DNA of 55,512 bases from Hyphomicrobium_A sp964622715 (GTDB lineage: Bacteria > Pseudomonadota > Alphaproteobacteria > Rhizobiales > Hyphomicrobiaceae). Location: assembly GCA_964622715.1 (NCBI GenBank), contig CAZURR010000005.1, positions 1 to 55,512 on the forward strand, read 5' to 3'. Below are positions 35,031-43,642 of this stretch, piece after piece. The translations under genes and the position numbers were made by a program. Under the pieces are notes generated by a model. The model worked only from the letters and a program-made list of their open reading frames with translations. It was not told where the DNA came from and did not search any database. The number at the start of each line of letters is the position of its first letter. Position 1 is the stretch's first letter.

Positions 35031-36128
35031 ATGGGCTTCAAATGCGGCATCGTGGGCCTGCCGAATGTCGGCAAGTCAACACTATTCAATGCGCTGACGC
35101 AGACCGCGGCGGCGGAATCCGCCAACTATCCCTTTTGCACCATCGAGCCCAATGTCGGCGAGGTCGGCGTGCCGGACGAACGGTTGAGCAAACTCGCAGG
35201 GATAGCCAAATCGGGTGAGGTGATCCCGACACGTCTCACCTTCGTCGACATTGCGGGCCTGGTGCGGGGTGCCTCCAAGGGCGAAGGGCTGGGCAATCAA
35301 TTCCTCGGCCACATCCGCGAGGTCGACGCGGTCGCCTACGTGTTGCGCTGCTTTGAGGACGGTGACGTCACACACGTGGAGGGGCGCATCGATCCCACAT
35401 CCGATGCAGAGACGGTCGAGACGGAATTGATGCTGGCCGACCTGGAAAGCTTGGAGAAGCGCCGCGCCAACATTGAGAAGAAGGCCACAACCGGAGACAA
35501 GGAGGCGAAGGCGCAAGTCGCCATCATCGACAAGGCGCTTTCACTCTTGCGCGAAGGCAAACCAGCACGTCTTGCTGAACTCTCCGCAGAAGAAGAACCC
35601 CCGTACGCCGCGCTTCAACTCTTGACAGCCAAGCCTGTACTCTACGTGTGCAACGTCGACGAGGCTTCGGCCGCCGCTGGCAACGCGCATTCCCGCGCCG
35701 TTGAAGCGAAGGCTAAGGCGGAGGGCGCCGGATTCGTCGTTATCTCGGCGAAGATCGAGGCAGAATTCGCCGGCCTGGCGGACGAAGACCGTGCCGAGTT
35801 CCTCAAGGATCTCGGCCTCGATGAGCCGGGCCTCAATAAGCTAATCCGCGCCGGCTACGCACTACTCGACCTCGTCACCTATTTCACTGTGGGCCCCAAG
35901 GAAGCGCGCGCTTGGACTGTTACACGCGGCACCAAGGCGCCACAGGCTGCCGGTGTCATCCATACTGACTTTGAAAAGGGTTTCATTCGCGCCGAAACCA
36001 TCAATTACGATGACTACGTCGGCCTCGGCGGCGAGACGGCGGCCAAGGACGCCGGCAAAATGCGCCTCGAAGGCAAGGAGTATGTCGTCAAGGATGGCGA
36101 CGTCATGCACTTCCGCTTCGCGAATTGA
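35031..36128 (+). CDS. ychF: Ribosome-binding ATPase YchF
   Basis: YchF is an Obg-family P-loop protein that prefers ATP and binds ribosomes. From the ATG at 35031 it is 366 aa. It begins FKCGIVGLPNVGKSTLFNAL, then PFCTIEPNVG, DIAGLVRGASKGEGLGNQFL and the AVAYVLRCF segment. The helical coiled-coil insert and a C-terminal TGS-like domain (TYFTVGPKEARAW and DYVGLGGETAAKDAG) are complete. A weak CGGCCT/AGGCCG stem (36131-36169) lies just downstream. Confidence 0.95.
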   Translation: MGFKCGIVGLPNVGKSTLFNALTQTAAAESANYPFCTIEPNVGEVGVPDERLSKLAGIAKSGEVIPTRLTFVDIAGLVRGASKGEGLGNQFLGHIREVDAVAYVLRCFEDGDVTHVEGRIDPTSDAETVETELMLADLESLEKRRANIEKKATTGDKEAKAQVAIIDKALSLLREGKPARLAELSAEEEPPYAALQLLTAKPVLYVCNVDEASAAAGNAHSRAVEAKAKAEGAGFVVISAKIEAEFAGLADEDRAEFLKDLGLDEPGLNKLIRAGYALLDLVTYFTVGPKEARAWTVTRGTKAPQAAGVIHTDFEKGFIRAETINYDDYVGLGGETAAKDAGKMRLEGKEYVVKDGDVMHFRFAN

Positions 36129-36224
36129 AACGGCCTGGTCGGCGGATGCTTACGCAGCGGGTTAGGCCGCTCTCTTGGAACAGCTGGCATTGAGTGCGCT
36201 TAGCGGCCCGATCGCAATATATGG

Positions 36225-36884
36225 TCAATCGTCTTGCCCGCGCTGGCCATAGCTCTTGAAGCGCTCCAAGACGCGTTTCATCTCCGCGTCGGGCAGGATG
36301 TGCGGCGCGCCCAGCTGCAGCACCTTGCAGTACTGCGTGGCCAGGATTTCGATCTCGATTGCAAGCTCCAATGCCTCATCAAGCGTCCCCCCCAGCGCCA
36401 ATTGACCATGGTTTGCCATCAAACACGCGTCCCGCTCGCGCAAGGCTTTACCGACGCTCTCCGCTAATTCTTCGGTGCCATATGTTGCATACGGCACGAG
36501 AGGCACGTCGTCGCCACCCGCGACCGAAACCATGTAGTGAAAAGCTGGGATCTTCTTATGCGCGCAGGCCAGCACGGTCGCGTGGAGAGAATGTGCATGA
36601 ACGACGGCGTTGATGTCGGCACGCGCGTTGTAGGCTGCCAAATGGAACCGCCACTCGCTCGATGGCTTGCGTGATTTCTTCGCCGGAACGCCGCCCGTTG
36701 CGTCCACGAAGACAATATCGCGCGGGCGGATGTCATCGTAGGCCATGCCCGTGGGCGTAATGAGCATGCCGTCATTCCAACGGCACGACACGTTGCCCGA
36801 GCGGCCAGGCGAAAGTGCGGTGCAACTCATGGTGAGCGCAGTGTCGATCACGGCGCGGCGCGCTTTCGCCTCCGCCCGCTTCAT
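36225..36884 (-). CDS. Class II aldolase, likely 5-methylthioribulose-1-phosphate aldolase of the DHAP shunt
   Basis: From the ATG at 36884 (AAGG 7 bases upstream) the protein is 219 aa; E. coli FucA has 215. The zinc ligands Glu77, His96, His98 and His159 have the same spacing as FucA Glu73, His92, His94 and His155. GRSGNVSCRW and ITPTGMAYDDI form the phosphate site. The next gene upstream is mtnA, whose product would be its substrate. I therefore read it as the aldolase that yields DHAP and methylthioacetaldehyde (or acetaldehyde from the 5-deoxy analogue), rather than a fuculose enzyme. MtnB dehydratase, a family relative, is the main alternative. Confidence 0.75.
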   Translation of the reverse strand: MKRAEAKARRAVIDTALTMSCTALSPGRSGNVSCRWNDGMLITPTGMAYDDIRPRDIVFVDATGGVPAKKSRKPSSEWRFHLAAYNARADINAVVHAHSLHATVLACAHKKIPAFHYMVSVAGGDDVPLVPYATYGTEELAESVGKALRERDACLMANHGQLALGGTLDEALELAIEIEILATQYCKVLQLGAPHILPDAEMKRVLERFKSYGQRGQDD

Positions 36885-37085
36885 GTTCGTGCCTTGCCCC
36901 TTCGTGCCTTTCGCCTTCACACCCACACCACGTCCTCGTAGCTCGCGCGGCGCCGCACAACACAGTGCCCTCGGCGGCAGCATATTTGCCAGACTTTCAT
37001 TTGCGGAAGATAAACACGGGTAGCGACAATCTGAAAGCCTCTAACCCACTGACTAGTAAATGGAATTCCATTGTCGCGCCCGGGC

Positions 37086-38186
37086 TTATTTCGTCTCCCG
37101 CCGCTCCGGATAGAGCGACAACAGGCCCTGGTGCGAAGCGGAACACACACCGCGCTCGGTGATGAACCCAGTCACAAGGCGTGCCGGCGTCACGTCAAAG
37201 GCAGGGTTGCTCGCAGGCGAGCCCGGTGCAGCAATCTCCACCGTCACCACCGAGCCATCCGGCAAGCGTCCCGGCATTTTCAGGATCTCATCAGATGAGC
37301 GTTTTTCGATGGGGATTTCAGAACCCCGATCAACCGTCCAATCGATGGTCGAATGCGGCAGCGCGACGTAGAACGGCACGTCGTTGTCTTTAGCCGCGAG
37401 CGCCTTGAGATAGGTACCAATCTTATTGGCGACGTCGCCATTGGCGACAACACGATCGGTGCCGACAATGACCAAGTCTACATCTCCGTGCTGCATCAGA
37501 TGGCCGCCGGCATTGTCGACAACAATCGTATGGGGCACGCCGTGGCCGCCCAACTCATAGGCCGTGAGCGAGGCGCCCTGGTTGCGCGGGCGCGTCTCGT
37601 CGACCCAGACGTGGACGGGAATGCCAGCGTTGTGTGCCTGGTAAATCGGTGAAGTCGCCGTGCCCCAGTCTACGCACGCGAGCCAACCTGCATTGCAGTG
37701 GGTCAAAACCTCAACCCGCTCGCCTGGCTTCTTCTTCGCCGCAATCTCCTTGATAGTCTGGAGCCCATGCTCGCCTATGCGGCGGCAAGTCTCTACGTCC
37801 TCGTCGCAGATCTCAGCCGCACGCCTATACGCGGCGGCAACGCGTTCAGTGCGGGGCAAGTTTTGCACCGCGCGACGCATCTCTTTCAGCGCCCAGCGCA
37901 GATTGATGGCCGTGAGACGTTGCTTAGCGAGATGCGCGATCGCGCGATCGATCGCCTCATCAGACGCATCCTCGCGAATGGCCATCGCCATTCCATAGGC
38001 CGCAGTTGCGCCAATCAGCGGGGCGCCGCGCACCTGCATGGAGAGGATCGCACGCGCGGCATCGCCGGCTGACTTCAGCGACGCGATCACCAATTCGTGC
38101 GGCAGACGCGTCTGATCGATGATCTCTACAGACCATCCATCGGTCGCGAGCCAAATCGTGCGATAGGACTTGCCGTCGATTCTCAT
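37086..38186 (-). CDS. mtnA: S-methyl-5-thioribose-1-phosphate isomerase
   Basis: MtnA converts methylthioribose-1-phosphate to methylthioribulose-1-phosphate. It is related to eIF2B subunits. The 366 aa protein contains MQVRGAPLIGATAAYG, the catalytic Cys164 in LTHCNAGWLA, the loop DETRPRNQGA and the catalytic Asp244 in VIVGTDRVVANG, followed by NKIGTY. The ATG lies 3 bases after the stop of the broken zinc-ribbon gene. The aldolase gene starts about 200 bases downstream on the same strand. Confidence 0.93.
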   Translation of the reverse strand: MRIDGKSYRTIWLATDGWSVEIIDQTRLPHELVIASLKSAGDAARAILSMQVRGAPLIGATAAYGMAMAIREDASDEAIDRAIAHLAKQRLTAINLRWALKEMRRAVQNLPRTERVAAAYRRAAEICDEDVETCRRIGEHGLQTIKEIAAKKKPGERVEVLTHCNAGWLACVDWGTATSPIYQAHNAGIPVHVWVDETRPRNQGASLTAYELGGHGVPHTIVVDNAGGHLMQHGDVDLVIVGTDRVVANGDVANKIGTYLKALAAKDNDVPFYVALPHSTIDWTVDRGSEIPIEKRSSDEILKMPGRLPDGSVVTVEIAAPGSPASNPAFDVTPARLVTGFITERGVCSASHQGLLSLYPERRETK

Positions 38187-38189
38187 GGT

Positions 38190-38426
38190 CTAGTTACCGC
38201 CGGGCATTCTAGGGGCCATGGAAATCTGGATCGTCGTCTCAAGACCGCAGGCAGGGCAGGACAGTGCGTACCACTCGACATGAGGCCGCGTCGACTGGTC
38301 GGCAATAGAGAGCCCTTACCGCTCGCACGCCGGGCAGGCCACTGGATCATCCGGCGTATCTCGCCACACTGCGATGCGCGCCAGCGCAATTGCAGCCTTG
38401 TCCGCCGATAGGACGCTGTTCGACAT
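38190..38426 (-). pseudogene. Zinc-ribbon gene broken by one in-frame TAA, between apt and mtnA
   Basis: From the ATG at 38426 the frame reads MSNSVLSADKAAIALARIAV, then WRDTPDDPVACPACER, then a TAA at 38316-38318. It continues in the same frame with GLSIADQSTRPHVEWYALSC, PACGLETTIQISMAPRMPGG and Asn to a TAG at 38190-38192. The two CPAC pairs form a complete four-cysteine zinc ribbon across the stop. Without it the product would be about 77 aa. No frameshift is present. It sits 11 bases after apt and 3 bases before mtnA, so it was part of the operon. A recent nonsense mutation or a base-call error are both possible. Confidence 0.6.
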
Positions 38427-38437
38427 GCGTTTCTCAC

Positions 38438-38968
38438 TCAATGTCCTTCGAACGCCATGAGCGCATGCGTCGCAATACCGTGGCGGCGCAACACATCCAT
38501 ACCGCCGAGTTCGGGCAGGTCGATCAGGAACGCTGCACCCGCCACCAGTCCGCCTGTGCGACTGATGAGCTTGGCAGCCGCCTCCGCTGTCCCTCCTGTC
38601 GCGATCAGATCATCGACGATCAAAATGCGCTCTCCAGCTTTGATGGCATCTTCGTGTATCTCAATGATATCGACGCCGTATTCGAGCGTGTATTCCTGGC
38701 CGACGGTCTTCCATGGCAGCTTGCCCTTTTTGCGAATGGGAATGAAACCGCAGCCAAGCCGTTCGGCCACCGCACCCCCGACGATGAAGCCGCGCGCCTC
38801 GATACCAGCGACTGCGTCGATTGGTGTGTCAACAAAGGGTTGTGCCAGACCTTCGATCGCTTCTTTGAGCCCCTGGGCATCACCCATCAGGGTTGTAACG
38901 TCCCGAAACTGAATTCCAGGCTTGGGATAGTCGGGAATCGTGCGTACCAGACGCCGCAAATCGGTCAC
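38438..38968 (-). CDS. apt: Adenine phosphoribosyltransferase
   Basis: Apt salvages the adenine released by MtnP, using PRPP. I start it at the GTG at 38968, which has GGAGG five bases upstream and gives 176 aa beginning TDLRRLVRTIPDYPKPG, as in the family. A longer frame reaches a GTG at 39040. The PRPP loop ILIVDDLIATGGTAEA is intact, and GIEARGFIVGGAVA is the dimer/flexible-loop region. It heads the operon apt, zinc ribbon, mtnA and possibly the aldolase. A small GGGGC/GCCCC hairpin lies at 39051-39065. Confidence 0.92.
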   Translation of the reverse strand: MTDLRRLVRTIPDYPKPGIQFRDVTTLMGDAQGLKEAIEGLAQPFVDTPIDAVAGIEARGFIVGGAVAERLGCGFIPIRKKGKLPWKTVGQEYTLEYGVDIIEIHEDAIKAGERILIVDDLIATGGTAEAAAKLISRTGGLVAGAAFLIDLPELGGMDVLRRHGIATHALMAFEGH

Positions 38969-39119
38969 ATGTGCCTCCACGTCAAATTCACGGCGCAAAA
39001 TAGCAATAAGAGTGTGCTCAGGGTAGGAGGTTTCGATCACCTGTTTTCACGGGGCGATCGGCCCCTATTCAGCAGGTTCCGGGGATCTTAGAGAGTGCGG
39101 CCTAAAGGAGGTCGAGGAC

Positions 39120-39512
39120 GTGACGAACGCTAATTTTTCGCTGACGGTCGATGATGAGCCCGATGATCTACCACGCACGCTGCGACGCGAGCGCGAGGCT
39201 CGCCTGCGCGAGACCCGAGAACGTGAAGCGCGCGAGCGATCACGTACGATGATGCATGATTTTGGTGCTCCCGATCCCGGCTTTGGCGCTCGGGCTCAGC
39301 CACGTGCACCTGAGCTTGAGCCCGTGCCAGCTGCGGTAACTCGCTTTGATGTGCCCTTCGTCCATCTGATGTTCTTTTTTGTTAAGGCGGTCTTCGCTGC
39401 CATCCCTGCGCTGTTCATTCTCGGCGTGCTGTTGTGGCTCGCCGGTGACCTGCTGCAGATGCTGTTTCCCTGGCTCATTAAGACACAGATCCTGATCCAG
39501 TTCCCGAACTGA
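39120..39512 (+). CDS. Hypothetical single-pass membrane protein
   Basis: The 130 aa protein starts with GTG at 39120 behind an AAGGAGG site. The first 75 residues are charged, with an Arg/Glu-rich helix (RREREARLRETREREARERS) that may form a coiled coil. A membrane segment follows (FVHLMFFFVKAVFAAIPALF and LGVLLWLAGDLLQML). The C-terminus ends with amphipathic ILIQFPN. I do not recognise the family. It is divergent from apt and stands alone. Confidence 0.65.
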   Translation: MTNANFSLTVDDEPDDLPRTLRREREARLRETREREARERSRTMMHDFGAPDPGFGARAQPRAPELEPVPAAVTRFDVPFVHLMFFFVKAVFAAIPALFILGVLLWLAGDLLQMLFPWLIKTQILIQFPN

Positions 39513-39687
39513 ACGCGATCCGGCGTACTTCGATTCTTTCTTCGCGTTCTTCCCGGCCAGGCCCATGCGCACTTGCGCTGCGCTTACAACATGGAGATCG
39601 CAACCCGACGCTCCGGTTTTTCGCACACGGCGCGACACCGCCATGGCAGATTTGAGGTCTCAAGCTCCAAACCGGTGGAGCCCGCCA

Positions 39688-40617
39688 TCACGGCCATTTT
39701 ACGACAGGGGGCATCGAGGACAGGATGGAATCCACGTTTCCGCCTGTCTTGAGGCCAAACACGGTGCCCCGGTCATAGAGCAGATTGAATTCGACATAGC
39801 GGCCGCGGCGGACGAGTTGCTCCTCGCGGTCGGCTTCAGTCCACGGCATCGAAAAATTGCCCCGCACCAGCATGGGATACACTCGCGCAAACGCGCGGCC
39901 CACATCCTGAGTGAAGACGAAGGCCGCGTCCCAGCCCCCATCCGCCTCAGACGGCGTCAGATAGTCGTAAAAGATGCCGCCAACGCCGCGGGGCTCCTTG
40001 CGGTGGGGCAGGTAGAAATACTCATCGCACCAATTCTTCAAATGCGCATAGTCGGCAACCTTGTGCGGCTCGCAGGCGGCATGCATCGCCGCGTGGAAGG
40101 CTAATGTATCGGCGTCCTTTTGCGTGCGGCGCCGGTCGAGCACGGGCGTCAGGTCGGCCCCGCCGCCGAACCACCACTTAGAGGTGACAACCATGCGCGT
40201 ATTCATATGCACGGCTGGAACATTGGGGTTCTGCGGGTGGGCAATGAGCGAGATGCCGGATGCCCAGAAGTTCGGGTCTTCTTCGGCGCCAAGGATCTGC
40301 TTGCGAAATTCTGGAGCGAATTCACCGTGAACGGTGGAGGTGTGTACGCCTACCTTCTCGAACACGCGGCCCGTCATCTGGCTCATGAGTCCACCGCCGC
40401 CGGCCGCGCCGGTGTGATCCTTGCGCTCCCAGGGAGTGCGCTTGAAGCGGCCTGGAGCCCTGTCGGAAAGTGGCGCGTTTTCGGCTAGTTCGTTCTCGAG
40501 CAATTCGAAGCTCGCGCAAATCTGGTCGCGAATCTCCTCAAACCACGCACGCGCGGTTTCCTTCCATTGCGAAAGGTAGGGGCTCCGGCACGTTTCGCCT
40601 CGCAGTTCCGTCATCAT
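39688..40617 (-). CDS. hemF: Oxygen-dependent coproporphyrinogen III oxidase
   Basis: HemF converts coproporphyrinogen III to protoporphyrinogen IX using O2. The 309 aa protein shows FKRTPWERKDHTGAAGGGGL, VHMNTRMVVTSKWWFGGGAD and LPHRKEPRGVGGIFYDYL. GRYVEFNLLYDRGTVFGLKT and the ending MPPVVKWP are also family signatures. Heme supply links it to the nearby petABC genes. It is divergent from the ABC exporter gene. Two adjacent ATGs (40617 and 40614) are possible starts. Confidence 0.95.
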   Translation of the reverse strand: MMTELRGETCRSPYLSQWKETARAWFEEIRDQICASFELLENELAENAPLSDRAPGRFKRTPWERKDHTGAAGGGGLMSQMTGRVFEKVGVHTSTVHGEFAPEFRKQILGAEEDPNFWASGISLIAHPQNPNVPAVHMNTRMVVTSKWWFGGGADLTPVLDRRRTQKDADTLAFHAAMHAACEPHKVADYAHLKNWCDEYFYLPHRKEPRGVGGIFYDYLTPSEADGGWDAAFVFTQDVGRAFARVYPMLVRGNFSMPWTEADREEQLVRRGRYVEFNLLYDRGTVFGLKTGGNVDSILSSMPPVVKWP

Positions 40618-40803
40618 GACCTCATCGCCCTTTTTCTCGCAGATTTCGTCCTATATATCGGGAGCAACAATGCCAAGGGGAGAAGCTGCCTCGCCGCCGG
40701 CCCACAGTTTGTTGGCGGGACGCCGGCGAGCGCGGTCATGCCGCCGCCGGAGCTTGCGAGCGCGGGCACTCCTCAAGGATTCCGCACGGATTCGGAGCCT
40801 GCA

Positions 40804-42669
40804 ATGATCGCCCGCATTTTCCGCTGGCTCGAGACACTCAGTTCCTCTTTTCCCGCCGAGCCGCCGGGGATGCCGCCAGCAACGCTGTGGGGCTTTATCT
40901 TCCATTACACGCGCCCGTTTTGGCCGCTGATCGTTGCCTCCTCGACGCTTGCAACCGTTGTCGCGCTGATCGAGGTGTCCCTCTTTGCCTTCGTTGGCAA
41001 TCTTGTCGACTGGATGACGCAGGCAGACCGCGCGACGTTTTGGTCGGACCACGGCCTGTTTCTGCTCTTTATGAGCTTCGTCGTGCTCATCGCGCTCCCG
41101 GTTTTGAAGTTCTTTTATGAGGCAGTGATCCACCAGGGTCTCATGGGCAACTTCACTATGCGCACGCGCTGGCAGACGCACCGTTATGTGCTGCGCCAGT
41201 CCGTGCAGTTCTTTCAGGACGACTACGCGGGCCGTGTCGCGGCCAAGGTGATGCAGACCTCGGTCGCGGTGCGCGAAGTGGTGATGAACATCGCCGAGGT
41301 GCTGCTGTACGTGGCGATCTATTTCATGGGCGCCGTCATCCTGTTCGCGTCGAGCGATCTGCGACTAGCCACGCCCATGCTTGCCTGGTTCGCTGGCTAT
41401 GTGGCGGCCATGTATTACTTCGTTCCTCGCCTACGGCGTATCTCGCACGAGCAGGCCGATGCGCGTTCGGTCATGACCGGACGCGTTGTCGATACGTATA
41501 CGAATATCGGCACCGTCAAGATGTTTGCGCATGCCGACCGTGAGGATGCCTATGCCCAAGACAGCATGGGTCTGTTCTTGAATACCGTGCACCGTCAGAT
41601 GCGTCTCGTGACGCTGTTGACGATCGCCTTGAATATGCTCAATGCGCTGCTGCTATTCTCCGTCGCGGCGATGTCCATTTGGCTCTGGTCGATCAGCGCG
41701 ATAACGACCGGAGCCATCGCGTTCTCCGTCGGCCTGGTCTTGCGGCTGCAAGGCATGTCGCATTGGATTATGTGGGAAGTCGCCAGCCTGTTTGAGAATA
41801 TCGGCGTCGTGCAGGATGGTCTTGAGACGATTGCGCGCGAGCGAGCGGTGGTGGATGCACCACATGCCAAGCCATTGCACGTTACGAAAGGTGAGATCCG
41901 CTTCGAGCGCATCCGCTTCAACTACGGCAAGGATCTGGTGACGGGCCGCGGCAGCGTTATCCAGGATCTGACCTTGAGCATCGCACCAGGCGAGAAGGTT
42001 GGGCTGGTCGGTCGCTCGGGTGCTGGAAAGTCGACGCTCGTGAGCTTGTTGCTGCGCTTTTACGACCTCGACGGAGGGCGCGTCCTGATTGACGGCCAAG
42101 ATATTGCTGAAGTGATGCAGGATAGCTTGCGCGCCCAGATCGGTATGGTTACGCAAGACACCTCGCTGCTCCACCGTTCGGTCCTGGACAACATTCTCTA
42201 TGGTCAACCGCAGGCGAGCCGCGAGGATGCGACCGCGGCCGCGAAGAAAGCGGCAGCGCACGAATTCATCAACGATCTAGAGGACTTCAAGGGTCGCACC
42301 GGTTACGAAGCGCACGTCGGCGAGCGCGGCGTGAAACTATCGGGCGGCCAGCGCCAAAGAATAGCCATTGCTCGTGCTCTGCTGAAGGACGCGCCTATCC
42401 TCATCCTCGATGAGGCAACCAGCGCGCTCGATTCAGAGGTGGAGGCGGCGATCCAGGAGCAGCTTGTCAATCTAATGAGCGGCAAGACCGTGATCGCCAT
42501 CGCACACCGCCTATCGACCATTGCCGCCATGGACCGCCTAATCATAATGGATCAAGGCCGGATTGTTGAGGAGGGCCACCACGCCGAGCTGCTGCGCCGT
42601 GGTGGAATCTATGCTGATCTTTGGGCGCGTCAGTCAGGCGGCTTTCTCGCTCAGGATGCAGCCGAGTGA
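40804..42669 (+). CDS. ABC exporter with fused membrane and ATPase domains
   Basis: The protein is 621 aa from the ATG at 40804, which has GGAG six bases upstream. Earlier ATGs at 40738 and 40567 would overlap hemF sequence. Six membrane helices (about residues 40-330) precede the ATPase domain with Walker A GRSGAGKST, the signature LSGGQRQRIAIA, Walker B ILILDEATSALD and the H-loop IAHRLS. It is an MsbA/ATM-like homodimeric exporter. The substrate is unknown. A strong hairpin follows 97 bases after the stop. Confidence 0.88.
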   Translation: MIARIFRWLETLSSSFPAEPPGMPPATLWGFIFHYTRPFWPLIVASSTLATVVALIEVSLFAFVGNLVDWMTQADRATFWSDHGLFLLFMSFVVLIALPVLKFFYEAVIHQGLMGNFTMRTRWQTHRYVLRQSVQFFQDDYAGRVAAKVMQTSVAVREVVMNIAEVLLYVAIYFMGAVILFASSDLRLATPMLAWFAGYVAAMYYFVPRLRRISHEQADARSVMTGRVVDTYTNIGTVKMFAHADREDAYAQDSMGLFLNTVHRQMRLVTLLTIALNMLNALLLFSVAAMSIWLWSISAITTGAIAFSVGLVLRLQGMSHWIMWEVASLFENIGVVQDGLETIARERAVVDAPHAKPLHVTKGEIRFERIRFNYGKDLVTGRGSVIQDLTLSIAPGEKVGLVGRSGAGKSTLVSLLLRFYDLDGGRVLIDGQDIAEVMQDSLRAQIGMVTQDTSLLHRSVLDNILYGQPQASREDATAAAKKAAAHEFINDLEDFKGRTGYEAHVGERGVKLSGGQRQRIAIARALLKDAPILILDEATSALDSEVEAAIQEQLVNLMSGKTVIAIAHRLSTIAAMDRLIIMDQGRIVEEGHHAELLRRGGIYADLWARQSGGFLAQDAAE

Positions 42670-43054
42670 CGATGCAGCCGGTCTGGCCGGCGCGGCTCTG
42701 CGATCCCCACCGCCAATCTACGATTTGATCGCTTTGATGCCTTCAGCGAAGGGCGCGGCGTATGGCCAAACGCCGCGGTCAACTTTTTTCAGGCGTTTGG
42801 AGCTCTGCGTCACCCGCCAAAACGCCATGCGCCAAATTGCCTCCGTACATGTTGTTGCCAAGGGTTGAGAGACGCCGCGAAGAGTGCCAAAAAGCCCATG
42901 CTGATTTGCCCGCTCCCATGGGCCAATCGAGCTTCGCATCTATACGCTTGAGCAACTGGAATATACGCTGCGAGCGTCGGCAGGTTTGGGGCGACCTGTC
43001 GGCGAAGCTAAATGCGGCGCTTGTCCTGCCGAGCGATCATGACCGGAGGCACTC
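42670..43054. other. 385-bp intergenic region upstream of petA
   Basis: Open frames cross this region on both strands (for example 42762-43166 plus, 42718-42939 minus), but none has a ribosome site or a recognisable product. The only distinct structure is the perfect hairpin at 42766-42800. The petABC promoter should lie in the right half. Confidence 0.5.
42766..42800. terminator. Perfect 9-bp hairpin downstream of the ABC exporter
   Basis: CCAAACGCC (42766-42774) pairs exactly with GGCGTTTGG (42792-42800) across a 17-base loop that contains a run of six T. No T-run follows the stem on either strand, so it may be a Rho-dependent pause, a transcript-end stabiliser or a regulatory site. Confidence 0.35.
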
Positions 43055-43627
43055 GTGGCAATTGATGCCGAAGAACCCGACCGCAGGGATTTCCTCACTC
43101 TTGCCGCCGGCACGTTTGTCGCCGTCGGCGGAGCGATATCGCTCTGGCCTTTCATCGATCAAATGAATATTGATGCCGGCGCGCAGTCATTGGCCTCGAT
43201 CGAGGTCGATATCGCTCCCATCGCTGTCGGCCAGGCGATAACGGTTTTGTGGCGCAACAAGCCGGTCTTCATCCGCCACCGCACGAAAGAAGAGATCGAG
43301 GAGGCGCTCGCGGTCGACGTCAAAGACCTGCCCGATGATAGTGCGCGCAACGAGGGCCTACCTTCCTCGGCGCCAGCCACGGACGAAAATCGCACGAAGG
43401 CCGGGCATGAGAAATGGCTCGTCATGGTCGGGATCTGTACGCACCTGGGCTGCATCCCAAAGGGCCAGACGCTCGGCGATAAGCGGGGTGAATTCAACGG
43501 CTGGTTCTGCCCCTGCCACGGCTCGCACTACGACACGGCCGGACGTATTCGAAAGGGCCCCGCACCGCGCAATTTGGAGGTGCCCATTTACGAATTCATC
43601 ACTGACACAAAGATCAAGCTCGGCTGA
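43055..43627 (+). CDS. petA: Ubiquinol-cytochrome c reductase, Rieske iron-sulfur subunit
   Basis: The 190 aa protein starts with GTG at 43055 behind a GGAGG site. DRRDFLTLAAGTFVAVGGA is the N-terminal membrane anchor with a twin-arginine-like lead. The 2Fe-2S ligands are in CTHLGC and CPCHGSHYD. An insert between about residues 90 and 120 (Asp/Ser/Ala-rich) is typical of alphaproteobacterial Rieske proteins. It is the first gene of petABC, which encodes the bc1 complex. petB starts 15 bases later. Confidence 0.95.
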   Translation: MAIDAEEPDRRDFLTLAAGTFVAVGGAISLWPFIDQMNIDAGAQSLASIEVDIAPIAVGQAITVLWRNKPVFIRHRTKEEIEEALAVDVKDLPDDSARNEGLPSSAPATDENRTKAGHEKWLVMVGICTHLGCIPKGQTLGDKRGEFNGWFCPCHGSHYDTAGRIRKGPAPRNLEVPIYEFITDTKIKLG

Positions 43628-43642
43628 GGAGCACAAGGCCCA

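Noticed and set aside
38316..38318. Recoding of the in-frame stop as selenocysteine or pyrrolysine
   Set aside because: The codon is TAA; those amino acids use TGA and TAG.
38390..39091. Long plus-strand frame (233 aa) opposite apt
   Set aside because: It is antisense to a clearly conserved enzyme, has no ribosome site and reads as a codon-bias shadow.
42762..43166. 134-aa plus-strand frame overlapping petA
   Set aside because: It runs into petA in another frame, is rich in Arg/Ser/Pro and has no homologue I can recognise.
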